DNA from: an uncultured Litoreibacter sp.
GTDB lineage: Bacteria > Pseudomonadota > Alphaproteobacteria > Rhodobacterales > Rhodobacteraceae
Length of the DNA stretch: 64,000 nucleotides
NCBI GenBank assembly: GCA_947493265.1
Contig: CANLQL010000002.1
Location: 858,798-922,797, forward strand
Direction of reading: 5' to 3'
Of this stretch, positions 49,601 through 59,722 are shown one piece after another (position 1 is the first letter of the stretch; the number at the start of each line of letters is the position of its first letter). A model generated the notes under the pieces. That model searched no databases, was not told where the DNA came from, and saw only the letters and a program-made list of their open reading frames with translations. The position numbers were made by a program, and so were the translations under genes.

Positions 49601-49975
49601 GGGTTGTTGGAACAATTGTCTGGCAATGGCATCCTTTTCACCAATGTTGAGGCGGATTTTGTTCTGTCGCCCGGAGGTGTCACCTTGAAGCGGTCCTCCG
49701 CTGTCGGACCCTCAATGGGGATTACGATGGAAGGCATCTTCGAGACCGCGACAAACCGGATGCAGATGCAGGGCGTTGTATCACCGATCTATGTAGTGAA
49801 CGGACTATTCGGCGCGTTGTTTTCACCCCGTAAAGGGGAGGGGTTGTTTGGGTTCAACTATGGATTGCGAGGTGCGGCAGATGCGCCAAGGGTGACGGTA
49901 AATCCGCTTTCGATGCTGACACCGGGGATTTTTCGTGAAATTTTCCGCCGGTCACCGCCAAAGTTGCAGAACTGA
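46628..49975 (+). CDS. AsmA/YhdP-like (DUF3971) envelope protein
   Basis: 1115 aa, cytoplasmic basic N-terminus, one TM helix, long repetitive beta-rich periplasmic region. Confidence 0.85.
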   Translation: MAQDPQDKPEPETATPSKGTRRKILRPAKTKKRSRRRAVASGFVAMIIAGLAFCAILIFAVMVGRTMDLPDWVARDVENRANAQFSGETIKVETVSFGLHDEAYRPTFRLKGVELFDTDGVRLMTLPAVQAKFDFTESLQGRLAAESLTFDGANLNLSRGLDGKLSLGFGDALAGDGETRSLAEVLAKIDNFLEDPLVRDMETVTAENLQLNFADARTGETVVINNGTFTMTNQTESLELDLRFDLSMGGSDATQMQIAASKPKGSPRAALMVNFNEISAASLGRQIGALNFLALLEAPASGALSAELNAEGALDGLAGSLKIGSGFVRPAQQASAIPFDGAQFYVRYGADNGRLHFDEITVDAPELRLTGEGYADLLDLDAGVPQTLLGQLTFRDITIDPEGIFETPVRFDQGILDLRYRPLELRADVGQFVLRNEGAEIVTDGTVKVGDTGWEIDLNANIGEIEKSRLLALWPKSVSGNTREWLTENIQAGLLKRANAAIRLVPETPPKTAVSFDFDDAQVRYLKTLPVIEKATGYVSISDTRFFLTVRDGQVDVPERGALNVSGSTFEISDITAKPAIGEVDLQVDGDVLPALALLDFPPFEFLKKSDLSPDIATGTADVQAGLRFPLIKKLKVEEVFYEVAAELAGIRSETLVKDHVLTSDAMTLAAGDGRLSIGGKAKVDDVPVDVVWSRALGKGSGNKSAIIGEVELSRTALDTFNIALPPGTVSGQGTAQIEIELDRGKPAELQLTSELDGVGLRIPSLDWRKSPSQKMQLETAVTLGPVPSVNQLILSGAGLEAEAQVEIRPEGGLKTARFSKLTVGDKFNSQVELVGQGRGRPARVNITGGVLDIRKFGLQDNGGGGSNAPLELALDELVISDSISIRPFLGSFSTASGLDGQFSGRVNGKANVRGVVVPTPQGPAIRITSANGGAVLAASGIFKNAREGEMSLVLRPNGQRGQFDGRLEIENARVKNAPALADLLSALSVIGLLEQLSGNGILFTNVEADFVLSPGGVTLKRSSAVGPSMGITMEGIFETATNRMQMQGVVSPIYVVNGLFGALFSPRKGEGLFGFNYGLRGAADAPRVTVNPLSMLTPGIFREIFRRSPPKLQN

Positions 49976-50005
49976 CCTGCACCGCCCGATAGAACTGAGC
50001 ACCCC

Positions 50006-51043
50006 ATGAACCTGTCCGACTTTGATTTCGATCTGCCAGAACACCTGATCGCGGTTCGCCCGGCCATTCCGCGCACAGCTGCGCGTCTCCTGGTTTCGGA
50101 CAAAGGGGCGATAACGGATGCCCATGTCCACGACTTGGCAAATTTTCTGCACCCCGGTGACCTATTGGTTTTGAACGACACGAAGGTGATCCCGGCGCGC
50201 TTGTTCGGCAAACGGACGCGGGATGGCAACGCGGCCAATATCGAAGTGACGCTGTTGTCTTTGACCCCTCAAGGGGATTGGACCGCGTTGGTGAAACCGC
50301 TGCGAAAACTCAGAGACGGCGAGCAGGTGGCGTTTGCCGCTGGTCTTGTTGCAACCTGTCTTGGGCGCGAAAATGGCCAGGCAAGACTGCAGTTCAACCT
50401 GCAGGGGGAGGCTTTTGACAAAGCGCTGGATGCTGCGGGGCAGATGCCTTTGCCGCCTTACATTGCTGCAAAACGGGCTGCTGATCAAAAAGATCACGAA
50501 GATTACCAGACGGTGTTTGCCAAGACCAAAGGCGCAGTTGCGGCCCCGACCGCGTCGCTTCATTTCGATGACGCCTTGCTGGAACAATTGGCCGCGAAAG
50601 GCGTCGAATTTGCGCATGTGACGTTGCATGTGGGGGCGGGGACGTTCTTGCCTGTGAAGGTCGATGACATCACGACCCACAAGATGCATGCGGAATGGGG
50701 GCGGGTCGACAAGGCGGCTGCAGACAAGATCGCAAAGGCAAAAGCGGCGGGCAGGCGGGTTATTCCTGTTGGGACTACGGCGTTGCGCCTGATCGAAACG
50801 GCCGCACGCGACACTGGCCAGATTGCGCCTTGGACCGGAGACACCGATATCTTCATTTATCCTGGCTTCAACTTTAATGTCGCTGACGCGTTGATGACGA
50901 ATTTCCACTTGCCGAAATCAACTTTGATGATGCTCGTGTCCGCCTTGGCGGGCCAATCCGAGATCAAGAAAATCTACGCCCATGCAGTTGCGGAAAACTA
51001 CCGGTTTTTCTCATATGGGGATGCGTCTCTTTTGATCCCCTAA
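50006..51043 (+). CDS. queA: S-adenosylmethionine:tRNA ribosyltransferase-isomerase
   Basis: [66 protein letters not shown]. Confidence 0.97.
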   Translation: MNLSDFDFDLPEHLIAVRPAIPRTAARLLVSDKGAITDAHVHDLANFLHPGDLLVLNDTKVIPARLFGKRTRDGNAANIEVTLLSLTPQGDWTALVKPLRKLRDGEQVAFAAGLVATCLGRENGQARLQFNLQGEAFDKALDAAGQMPLPPYIAAKRAADQKDHEDYQTVFAKTKGAVAAPTASLHFDDALLEQLAAKGVEFAHVTLHVGAGTFLPVKVDDITTHKMHAEWGRVDKAAADKIAKAKAAGRRVIPVGTTALRLIETAARDTGQIAPWTGDTDIFIYPGFNFNVADALMTNFHLPKSTLMMLVSALAGQSEIKKIYAHAVAENYRFFSYGDASLLIP

Positions 51044-51133
51044 AAGACGCTTTCGGGGTCGTTTCCTGACCTGAAAGAAACTACACGCCCTCTACGGTGG
51101 GTGCGACTCACCCGTTCGCGAAAGGCACCTGTC

Positions 51134-52417
51134 ATGGTTAAGGTTTTTCTGGCCTCTTGGGCATTGCTGCTGGGCATGTTGCTGTTGATGATCGGCAACG
51201 GCTTGCAGGGCACGTTGCTGGGTGTCCGCGGGGAGATCGAGGGCTTCACCACGTTCGAGCTGTCGCTTGTTACATCGGCTTATTTCGTTGGCTTTTTGGG
51301 TGGGTCACGCCTGACACCTGAAGCCATTCGGCGTGTGGGCCATGTGCGTGTTTTTGCGGCACTTGCCTCCTTTATTTCGGCTGCTTTGATTCTTTATCCG
51401 GCGATGACCTATAGCTGGGCGTGGATATTGTTGCGGGTGATCATTGGGTTTTCATTTTCCGGCGTCTACGTCACGGCAGAAAGCTGGTTGAACAATGCCG
51501 CATCCAACGAAACACGCGGCAAAACGCTGTCGCTTTACATGATCGTTCAGATGGCCGGGATCGTCATCGCCCAGCAATTGTTGAACGTGGCAGATCCTGC
51601 CGGCTACATTCTGTTCGTGATCCCCTCTGTACTGGTGTCGCTGTCCTTTGCCCCGATCTTGTTGTCGATCGTGCCAACGCCTGCTTTCGGAACGACCAAA
51701 AACATGAGCCTGCGAGAGCTTTACACAATCTCTCCGACAAGTTTTGTCGGGATGATTTTGCTGGGCGGCGTGTTCTCGGCACAATTCGGCATGTCAGCCG
51801 TCTACGCCTCGCAAATCGGGATGAGCGTGCGAGAAATCTCCAGTTTCGTGTCAGCTATTTTCGTTGGCGCTTTGGTTTTACAATATCCCATCGGTTGGTT
51901 GTCAGACCGCATGGACCGGCGGGTATTGATTTTGGCCGTATCCGTTGCGGGGGCCTTGGGATGCGCCATCGGTTGGTTTGGCGGCAGCAACATCTACGCG
52001 TTACTTCTTTCAGCCTTTATCATCGGTGGTATGTCGAACCCCCTCTATTCCCTCTTGATTGCCTACGCCAATGACTACCTGGACGCGGATGACATGGCGG
52101 CGGCGTCTGGCGGTTTGCTTTTCGTGAACGGACTTGGGGCGATTGCGGGGCCAGTATTGACCGGGTGGATGATGACCACAATTGGCGCCTCGGCATTCTG
52201 GTTGTTCCTGGCGGTCTTGATGGTGAGTATCGCTGCTTACGCGGGCTACCGGATGACACAGCGACCAAGCGCCTATGCGGATGAGGATGACTATGACGCG
52301 GTGCCGTATACCAATTTGGGTATCGGCGTGACGCAGGTGGCTGTTGAAGCCGCACAGGAGCTTTATGTCGAAGCGGCTGAAGATATGGCAGACAAAGACG
52401 AAGATGCGCCGAATTAA
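51134..52417 (+). CDS. MFS transporter
   Basis: MVKVFLASWALLLGMLLLMIGNGLQGTLLGVRGEIEGFTTFELSLVTSAYFVGFLGG; 12-TM pattern. Confidence 0.88.
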   Translation: MVKVFLASWALLLGMLLLMIGNGLQGTLLGVRGEIEGFTTFELSLVTSAYFVGFLGGSRLTPEAIRRVGHVRVFAALASFISAALILYPAMTYSWAWILLRVIIGFSFSGVYVTAESWLNNAASNETRGKTLSLYMIVQMAGIVIAQQLLNVADPAGYILFVIPSVLVSLSFAPILLSIVPTPAFGTTKNMSLRELYTISPTSFVGMILLGGVFSAQFGMSAVYASQIGMSVREISSFVSAIFVGALVLQYPIGWLSDRMDRRVLILAVSVAGALGCAIGWFGGSNIYALLLSAFIIGGMSNPLYSLLIAYANDYLDADDMAAASGGLLFVNGLGAIAGPVLTGWMMTTIGASAFWLFLAVLMVSIAAYAGYRMTQRPSAYADEDDYDAVPYTNLGIGVTQVAVEAAQELYVEAAEDMADKDEDAPN

Positions 52418-52528
52418 CCATTCTTGCCGAAAAACAACGGCTCTCTAAAGAAAACCCTTGCGCGAATTGAATTGAATTGTAACGGTTTCTTTACACGTGG
52501 GGGCATTGCGGCAAGGGAGGACGAAACC

Positions 52529-53101
52529 GTGTCGACGCCTGAAGAAATTCTGGCCTTTTGGCTGGACGAGATCGGCCCCGAGGGGTGGTATGCTGGTGGC
52601 GAAGAGCTCGACGCTGAAATCCGAAAACGTTTTCTGAAAACTTGGGAAAATGCCGCATCAGGGGCCTATTCACTTTGGCTGACCTATCCCAGTGGCGTTC
52701 TGGCGTACCTTATCCTGACCGATCAGTTTTCGCGCAATATGTTTCGCGGCGATCCAAGATCTTTCCAGCTGGACCGCGCGGCATTGGCCGTAGCGAAGGC
52801 GGCGTGTGAAAAGAAATGGGACCTCAAGATCGACGAACCTGCGCGGCAGTTTTTCTACATGCCAATGATGCATTCGGAATGCATCACTGATCAGGAACGT
52901 TGCGTGCGTCTTGTCATGACCCGGATGCCAGAGGGCGGCAAATCCAACCTTCTCCATGCGCAGGCCCATCGTGAGGTGATCCGCAAATTCGGTCGCTTTC
53001 CGTTCCGCAACGACGCGCTTTCGCGCAGGGCCACCGCGCAGGAAGCTGAATTCATGGAAGACGGCGGCTATGGGGCCACCGTCCGCGCACTCAGCGCCTA
53101 A
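52529..53101 (+). CDS. DUF924 family protein
   Basis: GTG start, VSTPEEILAFWLDEIGPEGWYAGGEELDAEIRKRF; FFYMPMMHSE motif. Confidence 0.88.
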   Translation: MSTPEEILAFWLDEIGPEGWYAGGEELDAEIRKRFLKTWENAASGAYSLWLTYPSGVLAYLILTDQFSRNMFRGDPRSFQLDRAALAVAKAACEKKWDLKIDEPARQFFYMPMMHSECITDQERCVRLVMTRMPEGGKSNLLHAQAHREVIRKFGRFPFRNDALSRRATAQEAEFMEDGGYGATVRALSA

Positions 53102-53196
53102 AAACGCTTTTGCGACATTGTCTCGCAGGGCTGGCTGTTGAGCCTGCCTGAGAATTAGTTTAATGCTAAACTATATTTTTCTCAGGAGAAAACGAT

Positions 53197-54594
53197 ATGG
53201 CTGCGAAATCATTTGACTTGATCGTTATTGGCGCAGGGCCGGGGGGCTATGTTGCGGCCATCCGCGGCGCGCAACTCGGAATGAATGTCGCCATTGTCGA
53301 ACGTGAACATATGGGCGGCATTTGCCTGAATTGGGGCTGTATCCCGACAAAAGCGATGCTCCGCAGTTCAGAAGTGTTTCATCTGATGCACCGCGCCAAG
53401 GAATTCGGGCTGAAAGCCGAAGGCGTCAGCTATGATCTGGACGCGGTCGTCAAGCGGTCCCGCGCTGTCGCAGGGCAGTTGTCGGGCGGCATTGGTCATC
53501 TGATGAAGAAGAACAAAATCACCACTGTCATGGGGACTGCGACGATTCCTGCGAAAGGCAAAGTTTCGGTCAAAACTGACAAAGGCACGGAAGAATTGAC
53601 GGCAAAAAACATCGTCCTTGCGACAGGCGCGCGCGCACGGGAATTGCCGGGGCTCGAAGCTGATGGTGATCTGGTCTGGACCTACAAACACGCGTTGACG
53701 CCGAAGCGGATGCCCAAAAAGCTGCTGGTTATTGGCTCTGGCGCAATCGGGATCGAATTTGCAAGTTTCTACAACACGCTTGGTGCCGACACGACGGTTG
53801 TGGAAGTGATGGACCGCGTGCTGCCGGTCGAAGATGCCGAGATTTCGGCCTTCGCGAAAAAGCAATTCGTCAAGCAAGGCATGAAGATCATGGAAAAGAC
53901 CATGGTCAAGAAGCTGGACCGCGGCAAAGGCAAAGTCACCGCGCATATTGAGGCGGGCGGCAAGGTCGAAAAGATGGATTTTGACACCGTGATCTCAGCC
54001 GTTGGGATCGTCGGCAATGTAGAAGACCTTGGGTTGGAAGCTTTGGGCGTGAAGATTGATCGGACCCATGTGATCACTGATGAATATTGCCGAACGTCGG
54101 TGGATGGTCTGTTTGCCATCGGCGATATCGCAGGCGCACCGTGGTTGGCGCACAAAGCGTCCCATGAAGGGGTGATGGTTGCCGAATTGATCTCGGGCAA
54201 GAACAACGTTCACCCGGTGAAGCCCGAAGCGATTGCAGGTTGTACATATTGTCACCCGCAAGTGGCTTCCGTTGGGTATTCGGAAGCCAAGGCGAAAGAG
54301 TTGGGCTACGACGTCAAAGTCGGTCGTTTCCCATTTATCGGAAACGGCAAAGCCATCGCCCTGGGCGAGCCCGAGGGGATGGTCAAAACCGTCTTTGACA
54401 GCAAAACCGGGGAGCTTTTGGGCGCGCATATGGTCGGCGCAGAAGTGACAGAACTGATTCAAGGCTACGTCGTCGGGCGCAAGCTGGAGACCACGGAAGA
54501 AGACCTGATGGAGACTGTTTTCCCGCATCCGACCTTGTCGGAAATGATGCATGAAAGCGTGCTCGACGCGTATGGCCGCGCGATCCACTTCTAG
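53197..54594 (+). CDS. lpdA: Dihydrolipoyl dehydrogenase
   Basis: IVIGAGPGGYVAAIRGAQLGM, GGICLNWGCIPTKAML, C-terminal HPTLSEMMHE. Confidence 0.96.
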   Translation: MAAKSFDLIVIGAGPGGYVAAIRGAQLGMNVAIVEREHMGGICLNWGCIPTKAMLRSSEVFHLMHRAKEFGLKAEGVSYDLDAVVKRSRAVAGQLSGGIGHLMKKNKITTVMGTATIPAKGKVSVKTDKGTEELTAKNIVLATGARARELPGLEADGDLVWTYKHALTPKRMPKKLLVIGSGAIGIEFASFYNTLGADTTVVEVMDRVLPVEDAEISAFAKKQFVKQGMKIMEKTMVKKLDRGKGKVTAHIEAGGKVEKMDFDTVISAVGIVGNVEDLGLEALGVKIDRTHVITDEYCRTSVDGLFAIGDIAGAPWLAHKASHEGVMVAELISGKNNVHPVKPEAIAGCTYCHPQVASVGYSEAKAKELGYDVKVGRFPFIGNGKAIALGEPEGMVKTVFDSKTGELLGAHMVGAEVTELIQGYVVGRKLETTEEDLMETVFPHPTLSEMMHESVLDAYGRAIHF

Positions 54595-54642
54595 CGATTG
54601 ACGACACCGGGCGGCGTTCCGCTGCACAAGAATTTTGAATTG

Positions 54643-54675
54643 GCGCGCTCAGAGGAACCTGGGTGCGCCTTTTTC
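54643..54675 (+). terminator. Rho-independent terminator of lpdA
   Basis: ggcgc...gcgcc stem followed by tttttc. Confidence 0.65.
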
Positions 54676-54728
54676 TTGATTTGAGGCATGGCCCTTGTCG
54701 CCGCGCAAAAATCGGCGCAAAGCAAGGC

Positions 54729-55895
54729 ATGTCCGATCGATCCCACACAAACTGGTTTCTGGTCTTCGCGCTCTGGGGTGCGGGGCTGGGGGCGGCCGCC
54801 CAATACGGCAAAGTGTCGGTTGTTTTTGACCAATTGCCGGGTCTGTTTCCAGACGCAGGCGCACAAATAGGCTTTGCCGTTTCGCTTGTCGGATTGATCG
54901 GGATCGTCTTTGGCGTTGTGGCCGGGCTTCTGGTGGCGCGGATCAGGTATCGGCGGACGTTGATTTGGGCACTTTGGATCGGCGCACTGGTATCGCTTCT
55001 GCAAAGCTTCCTGCCACCGTTCAACATCTTCCTGGGCCTTCGCGCGCTTGAGGGTATTTCGCATCTTGGAATGGTTGTTGCGGCCCCTACCTTAATCGCG
55101 CAGCTTTGTGCACCCCGCCATCGCGGGTTTGCGTTGACGCTTTGGGGGACGTTTTTCGGTGTCGCTTTTGCTGTGCTCAACTGGGGTGGATTGCCGTTGG
55201 TTGACCGGTTTGGCGTCTCAGGTCTGTTTTTGGCCCATAGTCTCTACATGGCGGTTTTTGCCGCCGTTATGATGGTTTGCCTGAAAGCCCTGTCAGAAAA
55301 CCCTCCTGTCACCCGGCTGTCTGTTTCTGGATTGCTGGCAGATCATGTTGCCATCTACCGCTCCCCCCGTATTGCGGCCCCGGCAGCGGGGTGGTTGTTT
55401 TACACCTTCACCTTCGTGTCTGTCTTGACCGTCTTGCCGCCCTTCATCGCACCGGATTTGCGGGTTCTCGTGATGGGGGCGATGCCATTGGCGTCGATCG
55501 TCAGCTCCCTCACATTGGGGGTTTGGTTGTTGCAACGTAGATCGGCGGTTTGGGTCATTCAGCTTGGCTTCGCGCTCAGCGTTTTGTCATTAATCTGGCT
55601 TTGGATAACACCCGGCGCGCCGCTTGCCTGTTTTGCATTGGCCGCCTCAATGGGGTTGGTGCAGGGCGCGAGCTTTGCTGCCGTCCCACAGTTGAATGCG
55701 GATGCGGCCACGCAGGCGCAAGCGAACGGGGCCTTGGCGCAGATGGGGAACTTGGGAAACACGCTTGGAACACCGGTAATGGCGGTCGCCGTGATCTCTC
55801 TGGGCTATGCGGCGCTGCCAATTCTGTCAGGAGTGGCGATGCTTGCCGGGCTTCTTGTGCATATTCTACTGGCATCCTTGCGCCGCGCCGCCTAA
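54729..55895 (+). CDS. MFS transporter (CynX/NimT-like)
   Basis: ORF 54663..55895; likely start MSDRSHTNWFLVFALWGAGLGAAAQYGKVSVVF because the upstream part overlaps the lpdA terminator. Confidence 0.82.
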   Translation: MSDRSHTNWFLVFALWGAGLGAAAQYGKVSVVFDQLPGLFPDAGAQIGFAVSLVGLIGIVFGVVAGLLVARIRYRRTLIWALWIGALVSLLQSFLPPFNIFLGLRALEGISHLGMVVAAPTLIAQLCAPRHRGFALTLWGTFFGVAFAVLNWGGLPLVDRFGVSGLFLAHSLYMAVFAAVMMVCLKALSENPPVTRLSVSGLLADHVAIYRSPRIAAPAAGWLFYTFTFVSVLTVLPPFIAPDLRVLVMGAMPLASIVSSLTLGVWLLQRRSAVWVIQLGFALSVLSLIWLWITPGAPLACFALAASMGLVQGASFAAVPQLNADAATQAQANGALAQMGNLGNTLGTPVMAVAVISLGYAALPILSGVAMLAGLLVHILLASLRRAA

Positions 55896-55896
55896 T

Positions 55897-55911
55897 GTTC
55901 ACGACATGTTC
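55897..55911 (+). promoter_or_regulatory. Candidate LexA (SOS) box upstream of uvrA
   Basis: GTTCACGACATGTTC = exact GTTC-N7-GTTC, 65 nt before uvrA ATG. Confidence 0.75.
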
Positions 55912-55975
55912 TCAAATTCGTATTGGAGAATCTGCGGCGGAAGACTATGTCTAAACCGTTAATCTGGGGCATGAG

Positions 55976-58837
55976 ATGGCTGAGCTGAAAAATATCGAGG
56001 TTCGGGGCGCGCGCGAGCACAATCTGAAAAGCATTGATGTGGATATTCCACGTGACGAACTGGTGGTGATCACCGGGCTTTCGGGGTCTGGCAAGTCGTC
56101 TTTGGCGTTTGATACGATCTATGCAGAAGGCCAGCGCCGTTACGTGGAATCGCTGTCTGCCTATGCGCGGCAATTCCTCGATATGATGGAAAAACCGGAT
56201 GTTGATCACATCGCAGGCCTGTCGCCCGCAATTTCGATTGAGCAGAAAACAACGTCCAAAAACCCGCGTTCCACTGTCGGCACTGTGACCGAGATTTACG
56301 ACTATATGCGTCTGCTGTTTGCCCGTGTGGGCACACCGTTCAGCCCCGCAACTGGCTTGCCGATTGAGGCGCAACAGGTGCAAGACATGGTCGACCGGGT
56401 GATGGAGATGGAAGAGGGGACGCGCGGCTACCTTCTGGCCCCGATCATTCGTGACAGGAAGGGCGAATATCGCAAGGAATTTCAAGAGCTTGCAAAGCAA
56501 GGTTTCCAACGCGTCAAAGTGGACGGCGAATTCTACGAGCTGGAAAGCCCGCCAACACTGGACAAGAAATACCGCCACGACATCGACGTAGTCGTCGACC
56601 GGATCGTTGTCCGTGAGGGCCTCGAGACGCGGTTGGCGGACAGCTTCCGCACTGCGCTTGATCTGGCAGACGGGATCACAATCCTTGAAACCGCCCCATC
56701 TGAAGGGGAGCCTGAGCGCCACACCTTCTCTGAGAAGTTTGCCTGTCCCGTGTCGGGCTTCACAATCTCGGAAATCGAACCGCGCCTCTTTTCCTTCAAT
56801 GCACCGTTCGGCGCTTGCCCGTCTTGTGACGGGCTTGGGGTGGAATTGTTCTTTGACGAACGGTTGGTCGTCCCGGATTCGGCACTGAAGCTTTATGACG
56901 GGGCACTGGCCCCCTGGCGCAAAGGCAAATCACCTTACTTCCTGCAAACCATCGAAGCCATCGCCAAACACTACGAATTTGACAAGAACACGCCGTGGAA
57001 AGACCTCGCACCACATGTGCAGCAGGTCTTCCTATACGGGTCTGGCGAGGATGAAATTCCGTTCCGCTACGACGAAGGCGGGCGCGTTTATCAGGTGACC
57101 CGCGCGTTTGAAGGCGTGATCCCGAACATGGAACGGCGCTACCGTGAAACCGACAGCTCTTGGATTCGTGAAGAATTTGAGCGCTACCAGAACAACCGCC
57201 CTTGTGGAACGTGTGATGGCTTCCGCTTGAAACAAGAAGCCTTGGCCGTGAAAATTGCCGGGCTACATGTGGGGCAGGTCGTTCAGATGTCGATCCGGGA
57301 GGCCTTTGATTGGTGCGAAAGCGTGCCTGCCACGCTGACCGACCAGAAGAACGAGATCGCCCGGGCGATCCTGAAAGAGATCCGCGAACGGCTTGGGTTC
57401 CTGAACAATGTGGGCCTTGAATATCTGACGCTCAGCCGAAACTCCGGCACGTTGTCGGGCGGGGAAAGTCAGCGCATTCGACTTGCCTCGCAAATCGGTT
57501 CGGGGCTGACGGGGGTTCTCTATGTGTTGGATGAGCCGTCGATTGGTCTGCACCAGCGCGACAATGACCGGCTGCTGACCACGCTGAAAAACTTGCGGGA
57601 TCAGGGCAACACCGTGATCGTCGTCGAACATGATGAAGAGGCGATCCGCGAAGCCGACTATGTCTTTGATATCGGGCCGGGTGCGGGCGTGCATGGCGGA
57701 CAGGTTGTGGCGCATGGCAAACCCGCGGAAATTGCCGCGCATCCAGACAGTATTACCGGACAATACCTGACCGGCGCGCGGGAAATCGCGGTGCCTGCGG
57801 AACGCCGCAAGGGCAACAAGAAGAAGCTGACTGTCAAGAAAGCCACGGGCAACAACCTGCAAAACGTCACGGCGGATTTCCCGCTTGGCAAGTTTGTCTG
57901 TGTCACAGGCGTTTCAGGCGGTGGTAAGTCGACCCTAACCATTGAGACGTTGTTCAAGACCGCGTCCATGCGATTGAACGGTGCCCGCCAGACACCTGCA
58001 CCCTGTGAGACGATCACGGGTCTGGAACATCTGGACAAGGTCATCGACATTGATCAGCGCGCCATCGGGCGCACGCCGCGGTCGAACCCGGCGACGTATA
58101 CCGGGGCCTTCACCCCGATCCGCGATTGGTTTGCGGGGCTGCCGGAATCGAAAGCGCGCGGCTACAAGCCGGGGCGATTCAGCTTCAACGTCAAAGGTGG
58201 ACGCTGCGAGGCGTGTCAGGGCGACGGTCTAATCAAGATCGAAATGCACTTCCTGCCGGATGTGTACGTAACTTGTGAAACCTGCAATGGCGCGCGTTAC
58301 AACCGCGAAACCTTGGAGATTAAATTCAAAGGCAAGTCCATCGCTGATGTGCTGGATATGACCGTTGAAGATGCGCAGGCGTTTTTCAAAGCGGTGCCGT
58401 CGATCCGCGAAAAAATGGACGCGCTGATGCGCGTGGGTCTGGGCTATATCAAGGTTGGCCAACAGGCCACGACCTTGTCTGGCGGGGAAGCGCAGCGGGT
58501 CAAGCTGTCTAAGGAGTTGGCCAAACGGTCGACAGGGCGGACGCTGTATATTCTGGATGAACCGACAACCGGTCTGCATTTTGAGGATGTGCGCAAGCTG
58601 TTGGAAGTGCTGCATGAATTGGTCGATCAAGGCAACACGGTCGTGGTGATTGAACATAACCTCGACGTTGTCAAAACCGCCGACCATATCATCGATATTG
58701 GTCCTGAAGGGGGCGATGGCGGCGGCCAGATCGTCGCAAAAGGCACGCCAGAACAGGTCGCCAAGGTCGAGGGATCTTATACCGGGCATTACCTCAAGGA
58801 TATGCTAGTGGCGAAGAAGAAAGTCGCTGCGGAATAA
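55976..58837 (+). CDS. uvrA: Excinuclease ABC subunit A
   Basis: [68 protein letters not shown]. Confidence 0.98.
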   Translation: MAELKNIEVRGAREHNLKSIDVDIPRDELVVITGLSGSGKSSLAFDTIYAEGQRRYVESLSAYARQFLDMMEKPDVDHIAGLSPAISIEQKTTSKNPRSTVGTVTEIYDYMRLLFARVGTPFSPATGLPIEAQQVQDMVDRVMEMEEGTRGYLLAPIIRDRKGEYRKEFQELAKQGFQRVKVDGEFYELESPPTLDKKYRHDIDVVVDRIVVREGLETRLADSFRTALDLADGITILETAPSEGEPERHTFSEKFACPVSGFTISEIEPRLFSFNAPFGACPSCDGLGVELFFDERLVVPDSALKLYDGALAPWRKGKSPYFLQTIEAIAKHYEFDKNTPWKDLAPHVQQVFLYGSGEDEIPFRYDEGGRVYQVTRAFEGVIPNMERRYRETDSSWIREEFERYQNNRPCGTCDGFRLKQEALAVKIAGLHVGQVVQMSIREAFDWCESVPATLTDQKNEIARAILKEIRERLGFLNNVGLEYLTLSRNSGTLSGGESQRIRLASQIGSGLTGVLYVLDEPSIGLHQRDNDRLLTTLKNLRDQGNTVIVVEHDEEAIREADYVFDIGPGAGVHGGQVVAHGKPAEIAAHPDSITGQYLTGAREIAVPAERRKGNKKKLTVKKATGNNLQNVTADFPLGKFVCVTGVSGGGKSTLTIETLFKTASMRLNGARQTPAPCETITGLEHLDKVIDIDQRAIGRTPRSNPATYTGAFTPIRDWFAGLPESKARGYKPGRFSFNVKGGRCEACQGDGLIKIEMHFLPDVYVTCETCNGARYNRETLEIKFKGKSIADVLDMTVEDAQAFFKAVPSIREKMDALMRVGLGYIKVGQQATTLSGGEAQRVKLSKELAKRSTGRTLYILDEPTTGLHFEDVRKLLEVLHELVDQGNTVVVIEHNLDVVKTADHIIDIGPEGGDGGGQIVAKGTPEQVAKVEGSYTGHYLKDMLVAKKKVAAE

Positions 58838-59034
58838 CCTTGTTTCAACGCGGCTGTAGACCTGTTTTCCGATCTGACTTGGTCAAAATCCACGATTGTG
58901 GTACCGTTAACCATATTCTCCGCACTCAGTGCCGGACCGAAGCATAGCTATTTCCTGTGTTTCGGGGCTTTGGCATTGTCCGTCTGGTCGGGTGTGTGGA
59001 GCGCGATGTTGCTGATTTAACGAGGAGCTTTTTG

Positions 59035-59628
59035 ATGATCAGGACGATTTCAGCCTTTCTTACCCTTCTTTGCCTTTCTGTGACGCAAGCCGCCGCTGTC
59101 ACTTTGACAGTCGGTATCGATAGCATCACCGGGGATGGGGCCAGCTCGGACTTTGGGTTCTATTCGATGACCGGCGATGACGGCACGTTTCAGTTGCAGA
59201 CAACGACCGTTAATCCTGAACCACTGTTGTTTCTGTCCTTTCCCGGCTCTCCGTTCAATGTCAGTGGCGTGACTGCAGGAACGGGGAACAATTACGCCTA
59301 CGACACAGGCTCTGGCATCATGACGGTGACGGGCAATCTTGCTGGTCTGACCGGTGACTTCGGGTTCCCCGGCGGCCGCAGTTTCGATTTCGACATTCAG
59401 TTGGATGCGGGTTTGACCTATACCGGAACGTCTGATTTGCCATCTTTCTACAGCACCGCAACAGGTGTTGTCGGCAGCGTCACGGCGTTTTTCTTCCAAG
59501 ATGATGAAGGCCCGGTTCTGGAACAAACGCTGGAATTTTCATCTGCGACGGTCGTGCCACTGCCTGCAGGTGGTCTAATGCTGCTGAGCGGACTGGTCCT
59601 GCTTGGTCTTAAGCGCAAGAAATCCTGA
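59035..59628 (+). CDS. Secreted protein with VPLPA-CTERM-type sorting signal
   Basis: Signal peptide (MIRTISAFLTLLCLSVTQAAA), C-terminus VPLPAGGLMLLSGLVLLGLKRKKS (motif, TM, basic tail). Confidence 0.87.
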   Translation: MIRTISAFLTLLCLSVTQAAAVTLTVGIDSITGDGASSDFGFYSMTGDDGTFQLQTTTVNPEPLLFLSFPGSPFNVSGVTAGTGNNYAYDTGSGIMTVTGNLAGLTGDFGFPGGRSFDFDIQLDAGLTYTGTSDLPSFYSTATGVVGSVTAFFFQDDEGPVLEQTLEFSSATVVPLPAGGLMLLSGLVLLGLKRKKS

Positions 59629-59650
59629 ATTTGGCTTCTGGCTGAAAGAT

Positions 59651-59687
59651 AAAAACCCCAATGTCGCGACTGCGGCGTTGGGGTTTT
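59651..59687 (+). terminator. Bidirectional-looking terminator
   Basis: aaaaccccaatgtcgc-gact-gcggcgttggggtttt between convergent genes. Confidence 0.8.
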
Positions 59688-59722
59688 CAGTGCGTAAGCT
59701 ATTGCAATAGCGGGGTGCGGGG

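Noticed and set aside
54383-55180. 265-aa minus-strand ORF spanning the lpdA 3' end and MFS gene
   Set aside because: Antisense shadow; Ser/Arg/Pro-rich translation, no ribosome-binding site noted.
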